This document shows, piece by piece, positions 30,405-39,955 of a DNA stretch of 64,000 nt. A program made the position numbers and the translations under genes. The stretch covers positions 1 to 64,000 of the forward strand of contig CAINNJ010000025.1 of assembly GCA_903851195.1 (NCBI GenBank). The letters are read 5' to 3'. Source of the stretch: an uncultured Acidobacteriia bacterium (lineage in GTDB: Bacteria > Acidobacteriota > Terriglobia > Bryobacterales > Bryobacteraceae). A model generated the notes under the pieces. That model did not search any database. It worked only from the letters and a program-made list of their open reading frames with translations, and had not been told where the DNA came from. Every line of letters begins with the position of its first letter. The stretch's first letter is position 1.

Positions 30405-32213
30405 ATGAACCGGTTTGTCAGGCGCATTTCCCTGGGCATGCTCGCGGGCGGGGTGGCCGGCGTGGCCCTGCTCGCGACCTCTTCCCGCGATTTTCGGCTG
30501 CTGGCGCCGGCGATCCTGGTCGGCGGCGCGTATGCGGCGACGCTGCGGCCCGGGCGCACGGCCAGGGACGCTTTTGTCAAACCGCTCGGGGTTCAGCCGC
30601 CGGACACGGCTGAACGGGTGGTTCCACGGACTCACGGCGCCGCGCCCGGCGACTCCCGAGCTTATGTCGACAGCCTGATGGCGGCGAGCGCGCTGGGCAT
30701 TCCGCTGTGGTGCCTGATCAGCGTGATTGCCCGACCGCTGGCGGGCGGACAGATGCCGGAATGGGGCGCGGAGCAGATGCGGGCGCAGTTCCCCGCCCTG
30801 GTCGGGTGGATTCTTTATGGCGGAGCGCTGGGCGTGCTGGTGCGGATTGTCAGTGACGCCGCGCTGCGCTTCTTCGGGCCCGAAGAGGAACCGGTGCCGG
30901 CCGCGCCGAAAGAGATCCGGCGCATTCTGATTCTGGGCGGCGGCTTCGCGGGGATGCGCACGGCGGCCGCTCTCGAAGAAGAACTGCAGGGCGACGCTTC
31001 GGTTTCGATCACCCTTGTCAGCGAGACCAACGCACTGTTGTTTACGCCGATGCTGGCGGAGGTAGCGGGCGGCAGCCTGGAAGCGAGTCATATCAGCACG
31101 CCGCTGCGGGGCGGTCTGCACCGGACGGAGTTCATCCGGGGGCGCGTGCAGAAGATCGATCTGGAGCGGCGCCTGGTCAGCGTTGGCGAGAGCGGGGCGT
31201 CGGCGGACGATGCCGGTGAGCGGCGCGAACTGGTTTGGGATCATCTGGTCCTGGCGCTGGGCGCGACGTCGAACTACCTGGGCAACGCGAATGTCGAGAA
31301 GCTGTCGTTTAACTTCAAGAGCCTGCTGGACGCGATTCGCATCCGCAACCACGTGATCGAGATGTTCGAGCGGGCCGACCGGGAGACCGATGTCGCGCTG
31401 CGCAAACCGATGCTGACGTTCGTGGTGGCGGGCGGCGGGTTCGCGGGCGTGGAACTGGCGGGCGCGATTAACGATTTCGCGCACGGCATTCTGGCGGATT
31501 ATCCCGGGCTGGAGGCTGGCGATCTTCGCACCGTGCTGGTGCATTCGCGGGACCGGATTCTGCCGGAACTGAGCGAGTCGCTCGGGCGTTATGCGCAGCG
31601 GAAGATGGCGGCGCGGGGCGTGGAGTTTCGGCTCAACACACGGCTGCTGGATGCGCGGCCCGGCGTGGTGGTGCTGGGCGATGGGGAAGTCGAGGCGGAG
31701 ACGCTGGTGTGGACGGCGGGGACGGCGCCGAATCCTCTGCTGAAGACACTGCCGGTGGAGCGCGACAAGCGCGGCGCGGTGCTGGTGGGGGAGACGCTCG
31801 CGGTGCCGGGTCATCCGGGTCTGTGGGCGCTGGGCGACTGCGCGGCGGTTACCGACGCGAAGACCGGCAAGGCGTGTCCGCCCACCGCGCAGTTCGCGCT
31901 GCGGGAGGCGGATACGCTGGCCCGCAATATCTGCGCGGAACTGGCGGGGCGTCCGCAGCGCCCGTTCCACTTCGATTCGCTGGGCGCGCTCTGCGTGGTG
32001 GGGCACCAGACGGCGTGCGCCGAACTGACGGTGCCGTTCGCGCGCAATAAGACGATGCGCTTCTCCGGGCTGTTCGCGTGGCTGCTGTGGCGCGGGATTT
32101 ATGTCGGGAAGCTGCCCGGGGTGGAGCGGAAGATCCGGGTGCTGATCGACTGGACAATCGAGATTTTCTTTCCGCGCGATATTGTGCAGACCATCGATCT
32201 GCAGGGTAAGTGA
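30405..32213 (+). CDS. NDH-2-like NAD(P)H:quinone dehydrogenase with N-terminal membrane module
   Basis: A 602-residue protein. Residues 1-160 hold three or four membrane helices ([64 protein letters not shown]), followed by a flavin dehydrogenase: [23 protein letters not shown] (FAD), [19 protein letters not shown] (NADH), [14 protein letters not shown] and [10 protein letters not shown]. Residues about 58-87 derive from the dispersed element and break the membrane module. Normal NDH-2 enzymes lack this N-terminal module, which resembles a repeat of the next gene's protein. The role is respiratory electron entry at the membrane. Overlaps or abuts the next gene. Confidence 0.85.
   Translation: MNRFVRRISLGMLAGGVAGVALLATSSRDFRLLAPAILVGGAYAATLRPGRTARDAFVKPLGVQPPDTAERVVPRTHGAAPGDSRAYVDSLMAASALGIPLWCLISVIARPLAGGQMPEWGAEQMRAQFPALVGWILYGGALGVLVRIVSDAALRFFGPEEEPVPAAPKEIRRILILGGGFAGMRTAAALEEELQGDASVSITLVSETNALLFTPMLAEVAGGSLEASHISTPLRGGLHRTEFIRGRVQKIDLERRLVSVGESGASADDAGERRELVWDHLVLALGATSNYLGNANVEKLSFNFKSLLDAIRIRNHVIEMFERADRETDVALRKPMLTFVVAGGGFAGVELAGAINDFAHGILADYPGLEAGDLRTVLVHSRDRILPELSESLGRYAQRKMAARGVEFRLNTRLLDARPGVVVLGDGEVEAETLVWTAGTAPNPLLKTLPVERDKRGAVLVGETLAVPGHPGLWALGDCAAVTDAKTGKACPPTAQFALREADTLARNICAELAGRPQRPFHFDSLGALCVVGHQTACAELTVPFARNKTMRFSGLFAWLLWRGIYVGKLPGVERKIRVLIDWTIEIFFPRDIVQTIDLQGK
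30581..30662 (+). repeat. 82-bp dispersed element, copy 2 (in frame inside the NDH-2-like gene)
   Basis: Matches 5026-5107 at 73 of 82 positions without gaps, including the GCTCGGG/CCCGAGC ends. The flanks gcttttgtc (30570-30578) and gcttatgtc (30660-30668) agree at 8 of 9 positions, as expected of a target-site duplication. Element plus one flank is 90 bases, so the reading frame is kept with 30 added codons. Confidence 0.88.
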
Positions 32214-32215
32214 GC

Positions 32216-33655
32216 ATGACGGTTCCGGAAACGTGGCGCGATGCGCTGATCGGACTGGCAGTGGGCGCGGTGGGCGGAGTGCTGGGCAGCCTGATGATCA
32301 GCCAGTCGGGGTCCTCTGGTTTGGCGCTGGAGGGGCTGGCGCTGGGCGCCGTTTTTGGGCTGACGTTCGGACTGTTTTTCGCGCGGCGGGCGACCACACC
32401 GGGCGCGGGGCTCATCTGGGGCCTGAGCTATGCGTTTCTCGGCTGGCTGACGCTGCCGGCATGGGCGGTGCCGCTGCTGGCCGGAGGGGGCGGCACGGCC
32501 ATGATGCTGCAGGATGCGCATGTGCATTTTCCGGAACTGGTGGCGGCACTGCTTTGTCTTGGGCTGCCGGTCGGGCTGGCTTTGGGTATCCGGGGGGGTA
32601 TCCGGGGGAGTTTGCGGGAGGCCGCCGATCGCGGCGAGTCTCACTGGCCGCGTGCGCTTTTGACGGGTGGTTTCGCGGGCGTGGTAGCCGGTCTGATTTT
32701 CAGCCGCTGGATGTACGCAGGCGATTTCTTTCCGCTGTTGAGCGGCTTCGGGCAGATGCAGTCGAAAGGGGCGACGGTGCTGCTGCACTTCGGCGTGGCG
32801 CTGGTGATCGGCGCATCCTTCGGCCTGCTGTTTGAGAGGGACATCCGGAGCTATGGTTCGTCCATGGGTTGGGGGCTGGGATACGGGATTTTCTGTTGGT
32901 TCCTCGGCCAGCTCACGCTGCTGCCCGCGCTGGCCGGGCAGGCGCCGGACTGGTCTGTCGACGCCGGCAGCCAGTTGTTCGGATCGCTGGTCGGCCATAT
33001 TCTTTACGGGTTGATTCTGGGTGTGGTTTACGCCAGTCTGGACCGGGTGCGGATCCGGCTGTTCGTGCAGTCCGACCCGCTGAACCGCGAGCGTGAAGGG
33101 CCGGGGTTCCGCGTGCTTCGCTCGCTGCAGTGGGGCGCGATGGCGGGATTCGCGGGCGGCGCGATTTCGAGTCCGGTGATGCTGGCGACGGGGATTCTGC
33201 CGAAGGTGGCGGGTATCGAGACGGCGTTTTCCACCGGCTTCGGATTGCTGGTGCATCTGCTGATCAGCACGCTGCTGGGCATGAGCTACGGACTGCTCTT
33301 TCGCAATGAGGCGCCGAGTCTGGGGCTGGGCGCCTCGTGGGGCTGGCTGTTCGGGATGATCTGGTGGTATCTGGGACCGATGACGCTGCTGCCGCTGCTG
33401 CTGACGGGCGAGTGCGACTGGAGTCCGGCGGCGGCGTCGGCACTGCTGCCATCGCTGCCGGGACATCTGATCTACGGCGCCGCCACGGCATTTACATTTT
33501 TGTTTCTGGAACGGCGGCATCGGGACTGGCTGCTTTCCGATCCGAAGACGGCCGCGCGGGAATTGCGGCGCGTGCGGCCCTCCGGGACACCGGCTCCGGC
33601 GCTGTGGCTGTTCGCGCTGGGAACCGGCGTGCTGCTGCCGATTCTGCTGGGTTAA
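32216..33655 (+). CDS. Multi-pass membrane protein with repeated modules
   Basis: About 479 residues, starting at ATG 32216 (a GTG at 32210 is in frame and overlaps the previous stop). At least ten hydrophobic segments. A module recurs two or three times: [20 protein letters not shown] then [20 protein letters not shown], and [22 protein letters not shown] then [21 protein letters not shown]. The second half of this module resembles residues 135-160 of the adjacent NDH-2-like protein. No named family was recognised. It probably forms a membrane partner or anchor for the dehydrogenase. A 12-bp in-frame tandem duplication is present at 32585-32608. Confidence 0.72.
   Translation: MTVPETWRDALIGLAVGAVGGVLGSLMISQSGSSGLALEGLALGAVFGLTFGLFFARRATTPGAGLIWGLSYAFLGWLTLPAWAVPLLAGGGGTAMMLQDAHVHFPELVAALLCLGLPVGLALGIRGGIRGSLREAADRGESHWPRALLTGGFAGVVAGLIFSRWMYAGDFFPLLSGFGQMQSKGATVLLHFGVALVIGASFGLLFERDIRSYGSSMGWGLGYGIFCWFLGQLTLLPALAGQAPDWSVDAGSQLFGSLVGHILYGLILGVVYASLDRVRIRLFVQSDPLNREREGPGFRVLRSLQWGAMAGFAGGAISSPVMLATGILPKVAGIETAFSTGFGLLVHLLISTLLGMSYGLLFRNEAPSLGLGASWGWLFGMIWWYLGPMTLLPLLLTGECDWSPAAASALLPSLPGHLIYGAATAFTFLFLERRHRDWLLSDPKTAARELRRVRPSGTPAPALWLFALGTGVLLPILLG
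32585..32608 (+). repeat. 12-bp in-frame tandem duplication
   Basis: ggtatccggggg is present twice without mismatch, adding a second GIRG to a cytoplasmic or external loop of the membrane protein. Confidence 0.9.
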
Positions 33656-33714
33656 GCGCAGGGGGGGCGTCATTTGGCGCATCAGCGGGATTCGGAACCG
33701 GGCAGGAGCCCTGC

Positions 33715-34134
33715 ATGCGCTGGTTTTGCGAATGGCGCTTGTCCTGCTGTTCACAACGTCAGGTGCTGAAGAAGCTCGCGACATCCGGATTGGCATTGGT
33801 CCTCATGGCAACTTTGCTGTGGGGCGGGTGCCTCTCCTGCGAGCAGTATTTTATGTTCCGCATGTCGGGTGGTGTCTCGGCGCCGACCGACTGCTGCAAT
33901 CCCTCCGGCGGATGCAAGGAACTGCCGGCAAACGGCACCGTTCGGAGTGGGTGCCGCCTGCAGCCGATGGCGCTGAACGATGCGCCGCAGCAGATTGCCC
34001 CGCCGCTGCAGTTCTGCATTTTTACCATCGAGCCCAAGCCGACGGCGATGATTGCCGGGCAAGTGACCACGCTCGACGCCCGGCCGTTCGTCCCGCCCGA
34101 TCGGAACGTTCTCCACTCCCTGCTCCGCCTCTGA
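33715..34134 (+). CDS. Small Cys-rich exported protein heading the Cus operon
   Basis: 139 residues from ATG 33715, which has a GGAG site 6 bases upstream; an internal GTG at 33763 would give the neater lipoprotein leader MLKKLATSGLALVLMATLLWGGC. The segment after the leader is rich in Cys (CLSCEQYFMF, DCCNPSGGCKEL, SGCRLQP) with Met residues, suggesting metal or disulfide chemistry. The last half is Pro-rich (QQIAPPLQFCIFTIEPKPTAMI). No family was recognised. It lies 54 bases before the CusC-like gene, in the same direction, so a role as periplasmic copper/silver ligand or sensor is plausible, but inferred only from context. Confidence 0.62.
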   Translation: MRWFCEWRLSCCSQRQVLKKLATSGLALVLMATLLWGGCLSCEQYFMFRMSGGVSAPTDCCNPSGGCKELPANGTVRSGCRLQPMALNDAPQQIAPPLQFCIFTIEPKPTAMIAGQVTTLDARPFVPPDRNVLHSLLRL

Positions 34135-34188
34135 ACCCGTTCCAGGTCTCGTTCGTTCCTGGAAAGCGGTTCATGAAGAGGAGAAATT

Positions 34189-35451
34189 GTGCGTTTCAAA
34201 AGACGAATCGCGGCTTTGGCCGTGTTCGCGTGGGCCAGCCGCGCGCAGACCGCCGAACCGGCGCGCCTGGCCGACCTGATTGCGGAGGCTCTGGCCGAGA
34301 ATCCGGAAGTGCTGGCCGCGCAGAAAGATTATGAAGCGGCCCGGCAGCGCCCGACGCGCGAGCGCAGCCTGCCGGATCCGGTGCTTTCGGCCGGCTGGTC
34401 GAGCAACGGCGGACCTTTGCCGGGCCAGCAGCTTGGCAGCAATCCGACCAGCAACATCGGGGTCACGGTGTCGCAGGAGATCCCGTATCCGGGCAAGCGC
34501 AGGCTGCGGGGCGAGATCGCGGCGCAGGATGCCGAGGCCGCATTCTGGCAGTATCAGGCGGTGCAGCTCGGCGTGCGGTCGCGCGTGACGCGGCTTTACC
34601 ATAAGCTGCACCACGCCTGGGAAGCCATCGGGATTCTGACCCGCAGCAAAGAAGGGCTGGCGCAGATGATTCATCTGGCCGAAGCGCGGTACACGGCGGG
34701 CAAGACGCCGCAGCAGGATATCTTTCGCGCGCAGACGCAGCTTTCCATGGTGGAAACGCGCATACTGCGGATGCGGCAGGACCGGCTGGCGGCCGAGGCG
34801 GAGTTGAACAGCCTGCTCAACCGGAAACCGGGCAGTCCCGTGGGGGAACCGACGGGCGAAGACGCGCGGCCGCTCACGATGACGGTGGACGAACTGCTCG
34901 CCAAAGCCGCGGCGACGGCGCCGGAACTCGCGCGGCGGAAGAAGATGATTGCGCGCGGTGAGCTGAGCGTCAATCTGGCGCGGAAGGACTTTCATCCCGA
35001 TTACACGGTGGCGGCGGGTTATTACAACCAGGGCTCGATGTCGCCGATGTATCAGGTGCGCGTGGATATCCCGCTGCGGCTGCATGCGGAACAGAAGCAG
35101 CGTCCCGCCCTGAACGAACAGGTGGATCTTCTGGCCAGCGCGCGGCGGGGATTCGAATCGGCCGAACAGAATCTGCAGTTCCGTGTGCGGGAAGCTTTTG
35201 GCGAGGCCGAGACCGCGTGGAGGCTGATGCAGCTGTACGCGGACACGATCCTGGTGCAGAGCCAGCTGACGGTGGATTCCTCGCTGCTGGCGTATCAGAC
35301 GGGGACGGGCGATCTGGCGGCGGTCCTCAATAATCTTGCGACGAAAGCGGACGTCGAGGAACAACTGCACGAACAGGGGCTGAATTACGCGCTTGCGCTG
35401 GCGCGCCTGGAAGAAATGACCGGCGTGGAAATCACGGGAGGCCGCCAATGA
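34189..35451 (+). CDS. cusC: CusC/CzcC-like outer-membrane channel
   Basis: A 420-residue TolC-family protein. The GTG start has a strong AGAGGAG site 6 bases upstream. FAWASRAQT ends the signal peptide; ARLADLIAEALAENPEVLAAQKDYEAARQRP starts the efflux domain; ILTRSKEGLAQMIHLAEARYTAGKTPQQDIFRAQTQ is the conserved coil; the second domain ends LNYALALARLEEMTGVEI. It overlaps the adaptor gene by ATGA. It forms the outer-membrane exit duct of the heavy-metal RND pump encoded next. Confidence 0.87.
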   Translation: MRFKRRIAALAVFAWASRAQTAEPARLADLIAEALAENPEVLAAQKDYEAARQRPTRERSLPDPVLSAGWSSNGGPLPGQQLGSNPTSNIGVTVSQEIPYPGKRRLRGEIAAQDAEAAFWQYQAVQLGVRSRVTRLYHKLHHAWEAIGILTRSKEGLAQMIHLAEARYTAGKTPQQDIFRAQTQLSMVETRILRMRQDRLAAEAELNSLLNRKPGSPVGEPTGEDARPLTMTVDELLAKAAATAPELARRKKMIARGELSVNLARKDFHPDYTVAAGYYNQGSMSPMYQVRVDIPLRLHAEQKQRPALNEQVDLLASARRGFESAEQNLQFRVREAFGEAETAWRLMQLYADTILVQSQLTVDSSLLAYQTGTGDLAAVLNNLATKADVEEQLHEQGLNYALALARLEEMTGVEITGGRQ

Positions 35452-36695
35452 AGTTCGTGAAATTTCTGTTTGCAGTGGTTGTGATTGGACTGCTGTTCGC
35501 GGGCGGGTTCGGGTATGGGCGCTGGTACAGCACGCGGCCGTCGGTGGTTAAGAACCAGCGGAAGATCCTCTATTACGTGGACTCGATGCATCCGTGGTAC
35601 AAGTCCGACAAGCCGGGCGTGGCTCCGGATTGCGGGATGGATCTGGAGCCGGTCTACGCGCAGGGCGCGGGGCCGACAGAGCCCGGCGCGCCGACGAGGC
35701 CGGCAAACGCCGTCGAAGTGACGCCCGACCAGCAGCATCTGATCGGCATGAAATACGGGACGCCGGAATGGACAGACGGCGGGGAAACGATTCACGCGCC
35801 GGGCCGCGTGATGCCCGACGAAACGCTGCTCACCCGCGTGCAGGCGCGCACGGACGGCTGGATCCTGACGGTGGACGCGAACTTCACCGGCAAACCCGTC
35901 ACGCGGGGACAGCCGTTGCTCACGCTCTACAGCCCGGAACTGCTGGCGGCGCAGCAGGAGTATCTGCTGGCGCTTAAGGCGCGCAGCCTGATGCAGCACA
36001 GTTCCATGCAGGAATCGATGGCGAATAACGAATCGCTGGCTGAGGCCGCGCGGCGCAGGCTGCTGCTGCTGAATCTGACGGAAGCGCAGATTGCAGGCGT
36101 GGAACAGGCGCAGCAGCCACTACAAAATATTGCGATCAGCGCGCCGGTCAGCGGCTACGTGATGGCGCGCAACGCGTTCCCCGGCCAGCGGGTTACGGCT
36201 GAGACGGAACTGTATACGCTGGCGGACCTGAGCGGCGTGTGGGTGATCGCCGACGTTCCGGAAGCCGATGCGGCGCGGGTGCGGCCGGGGCAGTCGGCCC
36301 ATGTGACGGCGCCGGGAAGCAACGTTCCGCTCTTTGCCCGCGTGACTTTTCTGCAGCCGCAGGTGGATCCGGTGTCGCGCACGCTGAAGGTCCGGCTGGA
36401 GCTGGCGAACAAGGAAATGCAGCTGCGCCCGGAGATGTGGGTGCAGGCGGATATCGAGCTTGCGGGCGAGCGGCACCTCACGGTGCCGGCCGACGCGGTG
36501 CTGGACGCGGGAACGTCGAAGACGGTGTTTGTCGATCGGGGCAACGGCTACTTCGAGCCGCGCGCGGTGGCGACAGGCGCCCGGAATGCGGACCGCGTGC
36601 AAATTCTGAGCGGCCTGAAGGCGGGAGAGCGCATCGTGACCTCGGGCGCTTTCCTGATGAATTCGGAAAGCCAGATGAAGGCGGCCACGAGATGA
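35448..36695 (+). CDS. cusB: CusB-like RND periplasmic adaptor with heavy-metal-binding domain
   Basis: A 415-residue protein. The signal anchor (FLFAVVVIGLLFAGGFGYG) is followed by YYVDSMHPWYKSDKPGVAPDCGMDLEPVY, the heavy-metal-binding domain with Met, His and Cys ligands found in CusB/CzcB-type adaptors. Then come the lipoyl and beta-barrel parts (RTDGWILTVDANFTGKPVTRGQPLLTLYSPELLAAQQEYLLAL, SGYVMARNAFPGQRVTAETELYTLADLSGVWVIADV). It links the RND pump and the outer-membrane duct and may hand metal to the pump. It overlaps both neighbouring genes by 4 bases, so the three subunits are co-translated. Confidence 0.9.
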   Translation: MKFVKFLFAVVVIGLLFAGGFGYGRWYSTRPSVVKNQRKILYYVDSMHPWYKSDKPGVAPDCGMDLEPVYAQGAGPTEPGAPTRPANAVEVTPDQQHLIGMKYGTPEWTDGGETIHAPGRVMPDETLLTRVQARTDGWILTVDANFTGKPVTRGQPLLTLYSPELLAAQQEYLLALKARSLMQHSSMQESMANNESLAEAARRRLLLLNLTEAQIAGVEQAQQPLQNIAISAPVSGYVMARNAFPGQRVTAETELYTLADLSGVWVIADVPEADAARVRPGQSAHVTAPGSNVPLFARVTFLQPQVDPVSRTLKVRLELANKEMQLRPEMWVQADIELAGERHLTVPADAVLDAGTSKTVFVDRGNGYFEPRAVATGARNADRVQILSGLKAGERIVTSGAFLMNSESQMKAATR

Positions 36696-39600
36696 TCAAC
36701 CGGGTTATCGAGTTTTCCGGCCGCAATAAACTCATTGTGTTTTTGCTGGTGGGGGCGGCAGTAGCGGCCGGGCTGTGGTCCATGGGACATGTGCCGCTCG
36801 ACGCGATTCCGGACCTGAGCGATACGCAGGTGATCGTCTACTCGCGGTGGGATCGCAGCCCGGACATCATGGAGGACCAGGTTACGTACCCGATTTCGAG
36901 CGCCATGCTTTCCGTACCCGGGGTGCGCACGGTGCGCGGGTTTTCGGATTTCGGGTATTCGTATGTCTATATCATCTTCGAGGAAGGAACCGATATTTAC
37001 TGGGCGCGTTCGCGGACGCTCGAATATCTTTCGGCCGTGCAGCCGCGGTTGCCGCAGGGCGTGCGAACGGAACTGGGTCCGGACGCTACAGGCATCGGGT
37101 GGGTGTTCCAGTATGTGCTGACGGATTCGAGCGGGAAGCACGATCTGGCGCAGCTGCGTTCGATTCAGGACTGGTTTCTGCGGTATCAGCTGCAGTCGGT
37201 GCCCGGCGTGGCGGAGGTGGCGCCGCTGGGGGGATTCGTGCGGCAGTATCAGGTGAATGTGGATCCGGTGAAGCTGCAGGCTTACGGCATTCCGATCAGC
37301 CGCGTGGTGGAAGCGGTGCGGACCGGCAATAACGACGTCGGGGGCCGGCTGGTGGAACTAAGCGGCGCGGAGTATATGGTGCGCGGGCGGGGTTATGCGC
37401 AGTCCACGGCGGATCTGGGCGGCATCGCGCTGGCGCAATCCGAAGGCGGCGTTACGGTGCGGGTACGGGATGTCGCGAATGTCGAGTTTGGTCCGGATAT
37501 CCGCCGCGGAATTTCGGATCTCGGCGGGAAAGGCGAAGCGGTTTCGGGCATTGTCGTGATGCGGCAGGGCGAGAACGCGCTGGCGGTGATCGAGCGCGTG
37601 AAAGCCCGCCTGCTGGAGATCGGGCCGGGGCTGCCCCCAGGTGTCAAGATCACGCCTGTCTATGACCGATCTGAACTGATTCTGCGCTCCATCGACAACC
37701 TGAAACACACGCTGCTGGAAGAGCTGGCGATCGTGTCGCTGGTGATTCTGATTTTTCTCTGGCATGTGCCGAGCGCGCTGATCCCGGTGCTGACTATTCC
37801 GATCGCGATCGTGATCTCCTTCGTGCCCATGCATCTGATGGGCGTGACGGCGAATATTATGTCGCTCGGCGGCATCGCGATCGCGGTGGGCGCGATGGTG
37901 GATGCGTCCATCGTGGTGGTGGAGCAGACGCACAAGAAGCTGGAGGAGTGGGAGCGCACGGGGCGCAAGGAAGATTATCACCGCGTGGTGATCGAGGCGG
38001 TGAAGGAGGTGGGCGGGCCGAGTTTCTTCGCGCTGCTGGTGATCGCGGTGGCGTTTCTGCCGGTGCTCGCGCTGGAGGCGCAGGAAGGGCGGCTGTTCCG
38101 TCCTCTGGCTTATACCAAGAATTTTTCGATGATCATCGCGGCGGTGCTGGCGATTACGCTGGATCCGGCGATGCGCCTGCTGTTCACCCATATGCAGGAT
38201 TTCCGCTTTCGGCCACGCTGGCTGGCGCGCGTGGTGAGCGCGGTGCTGGTGGGGAAGATTCATTCCGAGGAGAATCATCCGATCAGCAGGATTCTGATTC
38301 GGGTGTATCAGCCGGTGGCGGCGTGGTCGTTGCGCTGGAAGTGGATCGTTCTGGCGGGCGCCACGGCGGTGGTGCTGGTCACGGTGCCGGTTTACCGGCG
38401 GCTCGGCTCGGAGTTCATGCCGCCGCTCGACGAAGGGGCATTGCTCTACATGCCCACCACCGTGCCGGGCATTTCGGAAACGGAAGCCCAAAAGCTGCTG
38501 CAGGCGCAGGACAGGATCCTCGCGCGCTTTCCGGAAGTGGCGCAGGTTTTCGGCAAGGCCGGGCGGGCCGAGACTTCGACGGATCCGGCGCCGCTTTCCA
38601 TGGCGGAGACTGTGATCACGCTGCGGCCCGTCGTGGAGTGGCGCAAGACGGACACCTGGTATTCGGAATGGGCGCCGCAGTGGCTGATTCCGTGGTTCCG
38701 CCACATCACTCCCGACCACATCTCGCAGGATGAACTGGTGGACCAGATGAACCAGGCGCTTCGCATGCCCGGCGTCTCGAATGCGTGGACCATGCCGATT
38801 AAGAACCGCATCGACATGCTGACCACGGGCGTGCGGACTCCCGTTGGCGTGAAGGTGTTCGGGGGCGACATCCATACGATCGAGCGACTGGGACAACAGA
38901 TCGAAGGGCTGCTCCGGCCGGTGCGCGGGACCCGCAGTGTGTATGCGGAGCGCGCGGCGGGAGGCTATTTTCTGGATGTCGCGTGGGATCGCGAAAAGCT
39001 GGCGCGCTACGGGCTGAGCATGGAAGACGCGCAGGCGGTGGTGACCAGCGCCATCGGCGGCGAGAACGTGACCACGACGGTGGAGGGCCGCGAGCGTTAT
39101 CCGGTGAATGTGCGTTATCTGCGCGGTTATCGCAGCGACCCGGCGGCGCTTTCGCGCCTGCTGGTGCCGGCGACGGGAGGCAGGCAGCAGATTCCTGTGG
39201 CCGAACTTGGCGAAGTGAAGCTGACGTCCGGCCCTTCCATGCTGCGCGATGAGAACGGGCTGCTGAGCGGCTATGTTTACGTGGATATCGCGGGCCGCGA
39301 TCTCGGCAGTTATGTGGAAGAAGCGAAGGGCGTGGTGCGAAAGGGTCTGCAACTGCCGCCCGGTTATTCGATCTCCTGGAGCGGCCAGTATGAAGGGATC
39401 GCGCGGGTGCGCCAACGGTTGCTGGTGGTGATCCCGGTGACCCTTTGCCTCGTGATGCTGCTGCTTTTTCTGAATACCAAATCGGTGGTGAAGACGCTGG
39501 TGATCGTGCTGGCGGTGCCGTTCTCCGCGGCGGGCGCGATCTGGCTGCTGTATCTGCTCGGCTACAACATGAGCGTCGGGGTGTGGGTGGGGCTGATCGC

Positions 39601-39955
39601 GCTGATGGGCGTGGATGCGGAGACGGCGGTTTTTATGCTGCTCTATCTGGATATCGCCTATGAGCAGGCCGCGCGCGAAGGGCGGCTGCGGAATCTGAAA
39701 GAGCTGCAGGCGGCGATTCTGGAAGGCGCCGTGAAACGCATCCGTCCGAAGTTCATGACGGTGGCGGCAATGTTTCTGGGGCTTGCGCCGATTATGTGGT
39801 CCACCGGGACGGGGGCGGATGTGATGAAGCGCATCGCGGCTCCGATGATCGGCGGCATCTTTACTTCATTTTTGCTGGAACTGGTTGTTTATCCCGTGAT
39901 TTACGAGGTCTGGAAATGGCATTTCGAACTCAAACCAAAACTTGCGCGTGCGTGA
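36692..39955 (+). CDS. cusA: CusA/CzcA-like heavy-metal RND efflux pump
   Basis: 1087 residues from ATG 36692. Twelve-helix RND layout: MINRVIEFSGRNKLIVFLLVGAAVAAG helix 1, VPLDAIPDLSDTQVIVYSRW, ELGPDATGIGWVFQYVL, the fourth helix IAIAVGAMVDASIVVVEQTHKK with the proton-relay acidic residues, PLDEGALLYMPTTVPGIS and GVDAETAVFMLLYLDIA. The ELGPDATG form is closest to copper/silver CusA rather than zinc/cobalt CzcA, but metal choice cannot be settled by eye. It drives metal export using the proton gradient, with the CusB- and CusC-like proteins. The downstream small gene starts before its stop. Confidence 0.9.
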   Translation: MINRVIEFSGRNKLIVFLLVGAAVAAGLWSMGHVPLDAIPDLSDTQVIVYSRWDRSPDIMEDQVTYPISSAMLSVPGVRTVRGFSDFGYSYVYIIFEEGTDIYWARSRTLEYLSAVQPRLPQGVRTELGPDATGIGWVFQYVLTDSSGKHDLAQLRSIQDWFLRYQLQSVPGVAEVAPLGGFVRQYQVNVDPVKLQAYGIPISRVVEAVRTGNNDVGGRLVELSGAEYMVRGRGYAQSTADLGGIALAQSEGGVTVRVRDVANVEFGPDIRRGISDLGGKGEAVSGIVVMRQGENALAVIERVKARLLEIGPGLPPGVKITPVYDRSELILRSIDNLKHTLLEELAIVSLVILIFLWHVPSALIPVLTIPIAIVISFVPMHLMGVTANIMSLGGIAIAVGAMVDASIVVVEQTHKKLEEWERTGRKEDYHRVVIEAVKEVGGPSFFALLVIAVAFLPVLALEAQEGRLFRPLAYTKNFSMIIAAVLAITLDPAMRLLFTHMQDFRFRPRWLARVVSAVLVGKIHSEENHPISRILIRVYQPVAAWSLRWKWIVLAGATAVVLVTVPVYRRLGSEFMPPLDEGALLYMPTTVPGISETEAQKLLQAQDRILARFPEVAQVFGKAGRAETSTDPAPLSMAETVITLRPVVEWRKTDTWYSEWAPQWLIPWFRHITPDHISQDELVDQMNQALRMPGVSNAWTMPIKNRIDMLTTGVRTPVGVKVFGGDIHTIERLGQQIEGLLRPVRGTRSVYAERAAGGYFLDVAWDREKLARYGLSMEDAQAVVTSAIGGENVTTTVEGRERYPVNVRYLRGYRSDPAALSRLLVPATGGRQQIPVAELGEVKLTSGPSMLRDENGLLSGYVYVDIAGRDLGSYVEEAKGVVRKGLQLPPGYSISWSGQYEGIARVRQRLLVVIPVTLCLVMLLLFLNTKSVVKTLVIVLAVPFSAAGAIWLLYLLGYNMSVGVWVGLIALMGVDAETAVFMLLYLDIAYEQAAREGRLRNLKELQAAILEGAVKRIRPKFMTVAAMFLGLAPIMWSTGTGADVMKRIAAPMIGGIFTSFLLELVVYPVIYEVWKWHFELKPKLARA

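Noticed and set aside
37358-39415. A 685-codon minus-strand open frame opposite cusA
   Set aside because: His/Arg-rich antisense shadow of an unmistakable RND pump.
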